Positions 56,390 to 64,000 of a stretch of 64,000 bases of DNA are shown here, one piece after another. Origin of the DNA: Cognatundibacterium luofuense (GTDB taxonomy: Bacteria > Pseudomonadota > Gammaproteobacteria > Burkholderiales > Burkholderiaceae_D); the NCBI RefSeq assembly GCF_018139685.1, contig NZ_JAGSPN010000006.1:186001-250000 (forward strand), written 5' to 3'. Each line of letters starts with the position of its first letter. The stretch's first letter is position 1. The notes under the pieces were generated by a model, which searched no databases, had not been told where the DNA came from, and saw nothing but the letters and a program-made list of their open reading frames with translations. The position numbers and the translations under genes were made by a program.

Positions 56390-57460
56390 ATGTCGTCTTT
56401 GGAATTTGATATCGAGAAATCTATTTTTCGGGATTTTCACACGTCAAACCATAAATTGCTTGAGGATGCAAAAGATTAATTTATAGCGCTTATAAATGCT
56501 CTGTTGATTCATGCTGGTTCCATAGCAATTTCAAAAATTGAAGGACGAGTAAAAGATCGGGAAGAATGCATTAAAAAATTTAGTCGAAAATATCTTACGA
56601 CACTTGAATCAAATGGTACCCAATATGCTATTCGTGATTATATTACTGACCTCATTGGTTTGCGAGTTGTGTGTCTTTATGAAGACGATATAGAAAGAGT
56701 TGAAAAATGCCTCGCTGAGCATTTTTATGTAATTGAAAAAACGAACAAAATTGCACAGATAGAAAATACTGAGGGGTCTTTTGGTTATAAGGGCCTCCAT
56801 CTCGATTTGCAACTTAGTGAGCATAGAAAGAATATGCCGGAGTATGTCAAATATGCCGAATTTAGGTTCGAAATTCAGATACGAACAATCATTCAAGATT
56901 CGTGGAGTGTCCTGGATCATAAAATAAAGTACAAAAAATCAATTCCAACGAGACTTAAAAGACGTATCAATACGCTAGCAGCATTATTTGAACTTGCAGA
57001 TAGAGAGTTTCGAGAGATTAGAGACTCGACAGTTGATGAGATCAAGAAAGAGCAAAATTCAGGTGAATTGCTTGATAATGAGAAAAGTGAAAATCAAGAT
57101 AAGTCAGAAAGTGAAAAAAATAACCAATCTGTATTAAATGCTTTTAGCTTTTTGAGAATTGCTAAGCATTTCTTTAATGATTTTGAATTTGAGGCTCACA
57201 AAGTTGATGGTTTTGCACAGGAAATAATTGGCTTGGAGCCTGAAATTAGTAGGGGGAGATTTAACGCATACATTCGAGATAATATCTCAAAGGTTAAGCG
57301 TTACCAAGAGTATTTTGAGAATTCAAATCCAAACGATAGGCTTAATCCTTATACACTTATAAGGCACTGTTTATTCAATAGTGATAAAAGAAAATTTGAT
57401 AGCATTTTAACAAATGCTGCCAAGGAGAATTTTTTGAATTGGTTAAATGAAAATCAATGA
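56390..57460 (+). pseudogene. RelA/SpoT-domain (p)ppGpp-synthetase-like protein, interrupted by an in-frame TAA
   Basis: ATG 56390 has GGAG six bases upstream, and the frame from it is the same as the long frame to 57460, but codon 30 is TAA (56477-56479). The 29 residues before it (MSSLEFDIEKSIFRDFHTSN...) continue naturally into FIALINALLIHAGS after it, so the intact protein would be 356 aa. The downstream frame alone is 318 codons from TTG 56504, without a ribosome binding site. The synthetase core is kept: GRVKDREE (R and K), ITDLIGLRVV (metal Asp), GYKGLH (G-loop Tyr and His) and EIQIRT (Glu). A charged linker and a C-terminal helical domain follow. Very AT-rich, unlike its neighbours, suggesting transfer. 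Could be a disabled toxic small alarmone synthetase or defence gene. Confidence 0.8.
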
Positions 57461-57648
57461 GAAGTGAAATTATTTAATTTTTAATAAATAATGGAATTGG
57501 GTGGCTATGTGTTAATAGCGATTCATGATTTTACGGAATTCCGTTGATTGAGTCGTGTGTGGTGTTGTGCGAAATCAGATTTCTTTTGATGAATGCTATG
57601 GTATTTCTTTAATTCTCGCGGATTAATTCTAATTAAACCTCCAAACAA
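57461..57648. other. AT-rich 3' flank of the RelA/SpoT gene
   Basis: No gene and no antitoxin-like frame seen. Contains the palindrome ACGGAATTCCGT at about 57533-57544. Composition returns to normal at the terminator that follows. Confidence 0.5.
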
Positions 57649-57682
57649 AAATGCCGTTCCACTCTGAGGCGGAACGGCATTC
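57649..57682 (-). terminator. Terminator of the leucine-type dehydrogenase gene
   Basis: ATGCCGTTCC/GGAACGGCAT stem; minus strand continues TTTTTGTTTGG. Confidence 0.88.
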
Positions 57683-57738
57683 TTTTGCACGGTTTGCAGA
57701 ACTGATCCGGCATTACCGGATCAGCAAACTGGCGGGAA

Positions 57739-58770
57739 TTACTTGCGGAAGCGGGCTTCTGCTACCTGATCGGCAACGACGCTGGTTGGCAGGTTATCTG
57801 CGTCAGCGCGCTGGAATACTTCGGTCAGGGTGTCGGCGATGCGGCGTACATGGGCGTCCATGCCGTCTTCCGGTGTGTTCATGTATTCGTAGCAGACTTT
57901 GATAATGCCGCCGGCGTTGATCACGAAGTCCGGTGCGTACAGAATGCCTTGTTCACGGCAAGCGATACCCATGTCCGGTGTGGACAACTGGTTATTCGCT
58001 GCACCAGCGATGATTTTCGCTTTCAGACGTTTCAGAGTGTCCGGATTGACAGTTGCGCCCAGTGCGCATGGTGCGTAGATGTCAGCCTGTACGTCGTAGA
58101 TTGCATCAGTACCGACGATTTCTGCGCCCAGTTCTTCTTTGGCACGTTTCAGTGCGCCTTCATCGATATCGGAAACGATCAGTTTTGCACCGGCTTCTTT
58201 CAGGCGGCGTGCATAGTCGTAGCCAACGTGACCCAGACCTTGCAGTGCAACGACCAGACCTTCGAGGCTGTCGCGGCCCAGTTTGTGTTTTACCGCAGCT
58301 TGTGCACCAACGAAACAACCCAGCGCAGTGAACGGAGACGGATCACCGCGATCGCCCAGACCGGCAACGTATTTGGTTTTGCCTGCAACATTCGCCATAT
58401 CAGCAGGGCTGGTACCGACGTCTTCTGCCGTGATGTAACGGCCACCCAGACGTTCCAGTGCTTCGCCCAGTGCTTCAAACAGTGCAGGAGTTTTATCGGT
58501 TTTCGGATTACCGATAATCACGCTCTTACCGCCGCCGATAGGCAGGCCGGCAACGGCGTTTTTGTAAGTCATACCGCGCGACAGGCGCAGTACGTCGCGT
58601 ACTGCTTCGGCTTCGGTCGCGTAGTTCCACATACGGCAACCACCCATGGCTGGGCCGAGGTTGGTGTTGTGAACGGCGATAATGGCTTTCAGGCCGGACT
58701 TGGCTTCAGACGCAAAAACGACTTGTTCGTGATTGTCAAAATTGATTTCGTTAAATACAAAAGCGGTCAT
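57739..58770 (-). CDS. Glu/Leu/Phe/Val dehydrogenase, leucine dehydrogenase type
   Basis: 343-aa NAD-dependent oxidative deaminase. Substrate region [11 protein letters not shown] and catalytic Lys in [20 protein letters not shown]; Rossmann motif [17 protein letters not shown]-terminal GAANNQL and [12 protein letters not shown]. Length (~340-370) and the GGGKSVI motif fit leucine, valine or phenylalanine rather than glutamate dehydrogenases. CGGAG lies upstream of the ATG. It would feed branched-chain keto acids to catabolism. Monocistronic. The 58771-59003 gap has no gene. Confidence 0.94.
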   Translation of the reverse strand: MTAFVFNEINFDNHEQVVFASEAKSGLKAIIAVHNTNLGPAMGGCRMWNYATEAEAVRDVLRLSRGMTYKNAVAGLPIGGGKSVIIGNPKTDKTPALFEALGEALERLGGRYITAEDVGTSPADMANVAGKTKYVAGLGDRGDPSPFTALGCFVGAQAAVKHKLGRDSLEGLVVALQGLGHVGYDYARRLKEAGAKLIVSDIDEGALKRAKEELGAEIVGTDAIYDVQADIYAPCALGATVNPDTLKRLKAKIIAGAANNQLSTPDMGIACREQGILYAPDFVINAGGIIKVCYEYMNTPEDGMDAHVRRIADTLTEVFQRADADNLPTSVVADQVAEARFRK

Positions 58771-59003
58771 GCTTATGGCTCCGCGTGGAAGAACTGAACC
58801 GGAATGCCGGATAAGGCGGGCTCATCTGTCCACAAAAAGTGAATGAAAAAAAGGTAATTAAGCGACTTCTGATGCTGAAAACGGGTGTCCCGGCATGCGG
58901 GTTGATGCCTGACCGGGGCGGGCGGTGATTGTGTCACGCGGGGCAGAGTATAAAGCGAAGCCCCTGTCAGGGGCAAATGCGGATGCTGCGTAGTGCAGCA
59001 AAT

Positions 59004-59603
59004 TTATGCAGCGTCGTCGAGTGCGGGCTGGTGAATCAGCTGATGTAATTCCTGCAGGAAACGATCCTGAGTTTTGACGCAGGAACCGGCGGAGTACACA
59101 TTCATAAAACCGTGGCTGGTGCCGCGTATCAATTCAGCCTGATGGCCGCGTTTATATAAGTCCGCCACCAGTTCTGCCGGTTTGAAAGCGACTTCCTGTT
59201 CCGCAAACACTAAACGGGTCGGGCAGACCGGCCGCACATTGCGCGCATCACGGATACGCGAGCCATAAAACAACACTGCCTGTTGTATACCTGCAAATTC
59301 AGTATGGGCAGATGCCATCCAGACGGCACTGGCTCCGGCACTGAAAGCAATGATGTAACGCAGGCTGGATTGATAGCGTTGCTGGATATCGCGCACTTTG
59401 CGTGCATAGGCGGCAACACCACCGTTGACCACAAAGCTTTGATAGGCATCTGGTTCGGTATCGAAATGAAAACCGGCTTCATCGAATGGCGACACGATGA
59501 CCGCTTGCACATTCAGCGTGCGCAGCATTGCATCCACCGCCGGTGTGTGTCCGAAGACATCGGTGACCAGCATGACAACAGGGGCAAGTGCTTCAGCAGA
59601 CAT
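59004..59603 (-). CDS. Alpha/beta hydrolase, dienelactone-hydrolase-like
   Basis: 199 aa from ATG 59603. Nucleophile elbow IIAFSAGASAV (Ser in SxG setting), putative acid in RLVFAEQEVAFKP, His in RGTSHGFMN. The layout fits the dienelactone hydrolase group, though the elbow is FSAG instead of the usual GxC/SxG. Substrate unknown. Divergent from the RND adaptor gene, with a 233-bp gap that has no further gene. Confidence 0.82.
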   Translation of the reverse strand: MSAEALAPVVMLVTDVFGHTPAVDAMLRTLNVQAVIVSPFDEAGFHFDTEPDAYQSFVVNGGVAAYARKVRDIQQRYQSSLRYIIAFSAGASAVWMASAHTEFAGIQQAVLFYGSRIRDARNVRPVCPTRLVFAEQEVAFKPAELVADLYKRGHQAELIRGTSHGFMNVYSAGSCVKTQDRFLQELHQLIHQPALDDAA

Positions 59604-59836
59604 CCGTACTAACAACCATTACAAAGAAAGGTCGCGAAGGGTACAAGAGTTTGCGCTCACTGGCAAGTAGTTGCCCTAAAGGCGCGTTGACATATGGCAG
59701 AAATGCAAACGATACTTGCAGGAATTTGCCGGATTTAACGACAAATGGAACTAGTCTGGGCGAAATTTGTCTCAGCCCGTTTGTATTTTCCCCGCCTTAC
59801 CCCGGCTTCGCAGCTGTTTTTACCGGAGAAATTCTT

Positions 59837-60997
59837 ATGTTACGACCTGGTCTGTTGTTAGTGATGATTGCGCTGATGTTGTCGGCCTGTTCCAAAGGCG
59901 ATAAAGCTGCTGAAGATAAAAACGCCAGCGCAAGTGCCAGCGCGCAGGCGGCGAAAGCACTGCAAGTCACGCCGGAAGATTTGTATACCGTCAAAACCAG
60001 TGCCCAGACATCCGGCCCTGTGGTGACGGGAACCATACAACCAGAGCGTAAAGCAGATCTGCGTGCAGAAATCAGCTCGGTGGTATTGCAAGTGCTGAAA
60101 GAAAACGGCGATCCGGTTAAACGCGGCGATTTGCTGGTGCGTCTGGATGACACGGCGATCCGCGACAGCCTGCGTTCGGCAGAAGAAGCGGAACGTGCTT
60201 CCGGCCAGAGTTTTGATCAGGCGGAACGTCAGTTGCAGCGCTATAAAACTCTGCGCGCTTCCGGTATGGCATCGGCGCAGCAATTAGAAGATGCAGAAGT
60301 GCGTCGCAATAATGCGCAAAGTGATCTGGTTGCTGCGAAGGCACGTACCGTACAGGCACGTCAGCAATTGCAGCGCACGGAAATCCGCGCACCGTTTGAT
60401 GGCGTGGTCAGCGAACGTAAAGTGTCTGCCGGTGATACCGCTGCAATCGGTAAGGAAATGCTGAAAGTGATTGATCCGGCCAGTATGCGTCTGGAAGGAC
60501 TGATCTCTGCTGACCGCGTGGCCCAAGTGAAAGCCGGTCAGGATGTGAGTTTCCGTATCAATGGTTATGGCGGACAGACCTTCACCGGCAAGGTGAAGCG
60601 TGTGGATACCAGCGCCAATGCAACCACACGCCAGCTGGCGGTGCTGATTGGTTTTACCGATGGTCAGGCGCCGGGCATCGCCGGTTTGTATGCGGAAGGC
60701 ACGATTGCTTCCAGCAGCCGCGAAGTACTGGCGATTGAAAGTTCGGCACTGGTACGTGAAGGCGACAAAACTTTTGCATGGCAAATGAAAAGCGGCCTGC
60801 TGAAGAAAGTGCAATTGCAACTGGGCGAGCGCGATCAGCGTACCGGTGACTACGCTATTGTCAGCGGTCTGGCAGTCGGTGATCAGGTGATCCGCACCCC
60901 GATTTCCACCTTAAAAGATGGTCAGGCAGCGACTCTGGTACCGTCTGCGAAAGCGAATACTGCAGCAGTACCGGCTTCTGCAACAGCAGGGAAATAA
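59837..60997 (+). CDS. RND efflux periplasmic adaptor lipoprotein
   Basis: 386-aa membrane-fusion protein. ATG 59837 has GGAG eight bases upstream and starts a lipoprotein signal with lipobox LSAC (Cys at about residue 15); the frame extending to 59588 is not supported. Then an Ala/Ser linker, barrel-sandwich hybrid, alpha-hairpin (AERASGQSFDQAERQLQRYKTL in part), beta-barrel and C-terminal domain, as in AcrA/MexA. It bridges the next-gene permease to an outer-membrane channel encoded elsewhere. Confidence 0.95.
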   Translation: MLRPGLLLVMIALMLSACSKGDKAAEDKNASASASAQAAKALQVTPEDLYTVKTSAQTSGPVVTGTIQPERKADLRAEISSVVLQVLKENGDPVKRGDLLVRLDDTAIRDSLRSAEEAERASGQSFDQAERQLQRYKTLRASGMASAQQLEDAEVRRNNAQSDLVAAKARTVQARQQLQRTEIRAPFDGVVSERKVSAGDTAAIGKEMLKVIDPASMRLEGLISADRVAQVKAGQDVSFRINGYGGQTFTGKVKRVDTSANATTRQLAVLIGFTDGQAPGIAGLYAEGTIASSSREVLAIESSALVREGDKTFAWQMKSGLLKKVQLQLGERDQRTGDYAIVSGLAVGDQVIRTPISTLKDGQAATLVPSAKANTAAVPASATAGK

Positions 60998-60999
60998 TC

Positions 61000-63900
61000 A
61001 TGTTCCTTTCCGATTTCAGTATTAAACGTCCGGTGGCGATGATTGTGATCATCATCGCGCTGATGGCATTTGGTTTGCTGGCGCTGAAAAAACTGAAGGT
61101 CAATCAGATTCCGGATGTTGAGCAGCCGCTGCTGGTGGTGAATGTGCCGTATCCGGGCGCATCGCCGGAAACGGTTGAGCGCGAAATCATTAACCGGATT
61201 GAAAAATCGCTGCAAAGCATTTCCGGTGTTGACCGCCTGACTTCCACTGCCAGTGAAGGCAACGCCAGCATTCTGATTTTCTTTAACTTCAAGAAAAACA
61301 TGGTGGAAGCGGCGGACGAGGTACGCAATTCGATTGCGGCGGTTCGCTATAAATTACCTGTGGAAATGCGCGAGCCGGTACTGCAGCGGATTGATCCGTC
61401 GGCGCAACCGATTATGCAGCTGGCTTTATCTGCCAGTAAGCAAACCCATGCGGAAATTTCGCGGATTGCGGAAGATGAATTGTCGGATAAGTTCCGCGGC
61501 ATTGACGGCGTAGCGACAGTCACGGTCAACGGTTCGCTGAAGCGTGAACTCAGCATCCTGATCAGTTCGCAGAAACTGCGCGAATTCAATGTCTCTGTGG
61601 CAGAAGTGGTGGCGGCAGTACGGGCACAAAACACCACGGCGCCGGTCGGTAAAGTCAAGGGTGAGTTGCGTGAACAGAATATTCGTCTGATCGGCCGCAT
61701 CGGTTCACCGGCGGAATTTCAGTCCATCGTGATTAAGCGTCGTGGCAATGAAATCGTGCGTCTGGCGCAAGTTGCGGAAATTCAGGATGGCTTTGCTGAG
61801 CTTGGCGGTTACAGCATGCGCAACGGCAATCCTAACGTCGGTATTTCGATTACCCGTTCGCGCGATGCAAGTACGGTGTCGGTGGCGAAAAAAGTGCGTG
61901 AACTGGTGGCTGAAATCAATAAGTCACTGCCACAGGGAACCAAACTGGAAGTGACGCAGGATGGCGGTAAGGATGCGGAAAGCAGTCTGAACAACGTGAT
62001 CGAGTCGCTGATCTTCGGTGCGGTACTGACGATTTTTGTGGTGTATGTATTCCTGAACAGCTGGCGCTCCACGCTGATTACCGCGCTGAGTCTGCCAACG
62101 TCCGTGATTGCCGCGTTTATCGCAATCTGGTTGTGCGGCTTCACGCTGAACTTCATGACGCTGCTGGGCTTATCGCTGGCGATTGGTGTGCTGATCGATG
62201 ATGCAATTGTGGTGCGTGAAAATATTGTGCGCCATATGGAGATGGGCAAAGACCGTCGCACTGCTGCATCTGAAGGAACGCAGGAAATCGGTCTGGCCGT
62301 GGCTGCAACCACATTCTCGATTGTGGCAGTGTTTATTCCGGTGGCGTTTATGCCGGGCGTGTCTGGTGAGTGGTTCCGTCCGTTTGCGCTGACTGTGGCG
62401 ACTTCGGTGCTGGTCAGTCTGTTTATTTCCTTCACACTGGACCCGATGCTGTCTGCGTACTGGGGTGATCCTCCGGGACATCATCATGCGCCGAAAAAAG
62501 GGATCAGCCTGCTGCTCAGCCGCTTCAATGACTGGTTCGATCATCAGGCCGACCGTTATGGCCGCGTGATTGCATGGGCCTTACATCACCGTAAATCGAT
62601 GGGTGCCATTGCCGTGGTGTCGCTGGTCGGCGCGCTGGTATTGCATGCTTACAAGGGCGGTTCTTCCTTCCTGCCATCGGCGGACAACGGCACGATTTTC
62701 GTCGATATCCGTACGCCGCCGAGTTCCAGTCTGGAATATGCGCGTCTGAAAGTAGCGAAAGCAGCCGAGCTGGCACAAACCCTGCCGGAAGCGAAAGCGA
62801 CTAATGCGACGGTGAATATCAACGGTGGCCGCGTCTATGTGGATATCGGCAAGAGTACTCAGCGTAAGCGTTCTGCACAGGAAGTGGCGGTTGAACTGCG
62901 TCAGCGTGTCAGTAGCTTAATCGGTGCGGAATATGTGGTGCAGGATGACCTGAATAACGGCGGCGGCAAGCCGGTGCAGATTCAGTTCTCCGGCCCGGAT
63001 GCGCGACGCTTGCTGGAACTGACCAATGAATTCATGGATAAGCTGCGTCAGGTACCGGGTGCGGTGGATATCGGTTTGTCGGAACAGGCGCCGAAAGATG
63101 AATTGCAGATCGAGTTAGACCGTGGTCTGGCGAATAATCTGGGCATTTCTGCCAATGATGCCGCGCAGGCTTTGCGCGTGGCATTCGCCGGCGTGGAAGT
63201 CGGTGACTGGGTGGATCCGACCGGAGAAACCCGCGATGTGGCGGTGCGTCTGCAACCTTCTGACCGCGTCAGCCTGACCAATATCGAATCTCTGCCAGTC
63301 ACCGTGACCGGCAGCGACAGACTGGTACCGCTGGAACAAATCGCGCGTATCACAATGGGTAAAGGCCCGTCGCAGATTCAGCACTATGACGGCAAACGTA
63401 TGGTGTCGGTATCTGCCAATGCGCAGGGCCGCTCTGCCGGTGAAGTGACTGCGGATGCGCTGAAAATTGCAAAAGCGATGAACTTCCCGGCCGGTTATGC
63501 GCTGGAGCTGGGCGGTGCGGCGCGTAATCAGAAAGAGTTGTTCACCGAAATGCTGATCGCGCTGGTCATGGGTATCGGCCTGATGTATCTGATTCTGGTC
63601 ATGCAATTCGGCTCATTCACTGCGCCGATGCCGGTGATGGTATCGCTGCCGCTGAGTCTGATCGGTGTGGTACTGGCGCTGATTCTGACCAAGGGTACGC
63701 TGAACCTGATGAGCTTTATCGGCATCATCATGCTGATGGGGCTGGTCGCGAAAAATGCGATTCTGTTGCTGGATTGCGCACGCGAACTGGAACGGGAAGG
63801 CATGGACCGTGAAGATGCGCTGATGATGGCGGGCCGCAAGCGTCTGCGTCCGATTCTGATGACGACATTCGCGCTGATTGCAGGTATGCTGCCGGTCGCG

Positions 63901-64000
63901 CTGGGGCTGGGTGAGGGCGGTGAGTTCTATCGTCCGCTGGCGATTGCGATTATCGGCGGTACCATCACTTCCACACTGCTGACCTTGCTGGTCGTACCGA
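61000..64000 (+). CDS. RND efflux permease (3' end outside window)
   Basis: Starts at ATG 61000, two bases after the adaptor stop, and is open to the window edge (1000 codons seen of about 1030-1050). N-terminus FLSDFSIKRPVAMIV is the usual first helix. Proton-relay Asp pair in IGVLIDDAIVVREN (about residue 405) and Lys in GLVAKNAILLLDC (near residue 920). An HAE-1-type drug efflux pump; only moderately similar to the one at the left end, so a second independent system. Confidence 0.95.
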   Translation, partial: MFLSDFSIKRPVAMIVIIIALMAFGLLALKKLKVNQIPDVEQPLLVVNVPYPGASPETVEREIINRIEKSLQSISGVDRLTSTASEGNASILIFFNFKKNMVEAADEVRNSIAAVRYKLPVEMREPVLQRIDPSAQPIMQLALSASKQTHAEISRIAEDELSDKFRGIDGVATVTVNGSLKRELSILISSQKLREFNVSVAEVVAAVRAQNTTAPVGKVKGELREQNIRLIGRIGSPAEFQSIVIKRRGNEIVRLAQVAEIQDGFAELGGYSMRNGNPNVGISITRSRDASTVSVAKKVRELVAEINKSLPQGTKLEVTQDGGKDAESSLNNVIESLIFGAVLTIFVVYVFLNSWRSTLITALSLPTSVIAAFIAIWLCGFTLNFMTLLGLSLAIGVLIDDAIVVRENIVRHMEMGKDRRTAASEGTQEIGLAVAATTFSIVAVFIPVAFMPGVSGEWFRPFALTVATSVLVSLFISFTLDPMLSAYWGDPPGHHHAPKKGISLLLSRFNDWFDHQADRYGRVIAWALHHRKSMGAIAVVSLVGALVLHAYKGGSSFLPSADNGTIFVDIRTPPSSSLEYARLKVAKAAELAQTLPEAKATNATVNINGGRVYVDIGKSTQRKRSAQEVAVELRQRVSSLIGAEYVVQDDLNNGGGKPVQIQFSGPDARRLLELTNEFMDKLRQVPGAVDIGLSEQAPKDELQIELDRGLANNLGISANDAAQALRVAFAGVEVGDWVDPTGETRDVAVRLQPSDRVSLTNIESLPVTVTGSDRLVPLEQIARITMGKGPSQIQHYDGKRMVSVSANAQGRSAGEVTADALKIAKAMNFPAGYALELGGAARNQKELFTEMLIALVMGIGLMYLILVMQFGSFTAPMPVMVSLPLSLIGVVLALILTKGTLNLMSFIGIIMLMGLVAKNAILLLDCARELEREGMDREDALMMAGRKRLRPILMTTFALIAGMLPVALGLGEGGEFYRPLAIAIIGGTITSTLLTLLVVP

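Overview
The window reads as ordinary chromosome of a Gram-negative betaproteobacterium. The evidence is the LPS and outer-membrane genes (lptD, surA, gmhB), ubiquinone biosynthesis, separate glyQ and glyS genes, the amgK-murU recycling pair and the three-gene pntAA/pntAB/pntB transhydrogenase. Gene content and order lean towards Burkholderiales, probably Oxalobacteraceae; this is inference from family resemblance, not a search. There are no rRNA genes, recognisable tRNA genes, CRISPR arrays, transposase genes or prophage genes.

Layout. 1-3.0 kb is the 3' part of an RND multidrug permease. 3.3-5.9 kb has a MarR regulator and a cytochrome b561-YceI-YceI operon with a palindromic operator at its promoter. 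6.2-9.0 kb has purB, a glutathione transferase and bacterioferritin. 9.2-10.8 kb is an iron operon (hemP, unknown protein, bfd, tonB) behind a Fur-box-like site. 10.8-11.5 kb is a gene desert. psd (11.5-12.4 kb) is followed by a 417-bp element built almost entirely of nested perfect hairpins, then ahpC-ahpF. 15.4-17.5 kb has a small double-glycine-leader peptide gene divergent from an unrecognised 584-aa protein. 17.5-22.4 kb has an SPFH protein, rpiR-iaaA and nudix-mnmA. 22.8-26.2 kb is the pnt operon with panD inserted. 26.6-29.4 kb is arginase, ornithine cyclodeaminase and a divergent Lrp regulator. 29.7-32.9 kb is amgK-murU-ubiH and a small basic protein, divergent from lptD-surA-pdxA-rsmA-pgi (33.1-40.4 kb). 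41.1-47.1 kb is glyQ-glyS-gmhB-plsC-ygjP-like-gloA on the minus strand. 47.4-55.5 kb has a PAS-GGDEF-EAL protein, a small ORF, a 3'-5' exonuclease, a secreted unknown, a large S9 peptidase and a cysteine-cluster protein. 56.2-57.6 kb is an AT-rich island with a RelA/SpoT-domain gene broken by an in-frame TAA. 57.7-64 kb has a leucine-type dehydrogenase, a small alpha/beta hydrolase and a second RND adaptor-permease pair that runs off the end.

Themes. Several units concern envelope building and recycling (lptD, surA, gmhB, plsC, psd, amgK, murU), redox and iron stress (ahpCF, bfr, bfd, hemP, tonB, gst, gloA, b561) and NAD(P)/cofactor supply (pnt, panD, pdxA, ubiH).

Most worth a second look: the 417-bp two-domain hairpin element (12492-12908); the RelA/SpoT gene with its nonsense codon; the orphan double-glycine peptide with a 14-bp palindrome upstream; and a dispersed intergenic repeat of about 110 bp in at least four clear copies. 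Start sites were chosen by eye from ribosome binding sites and family length; no database or folding program was run.
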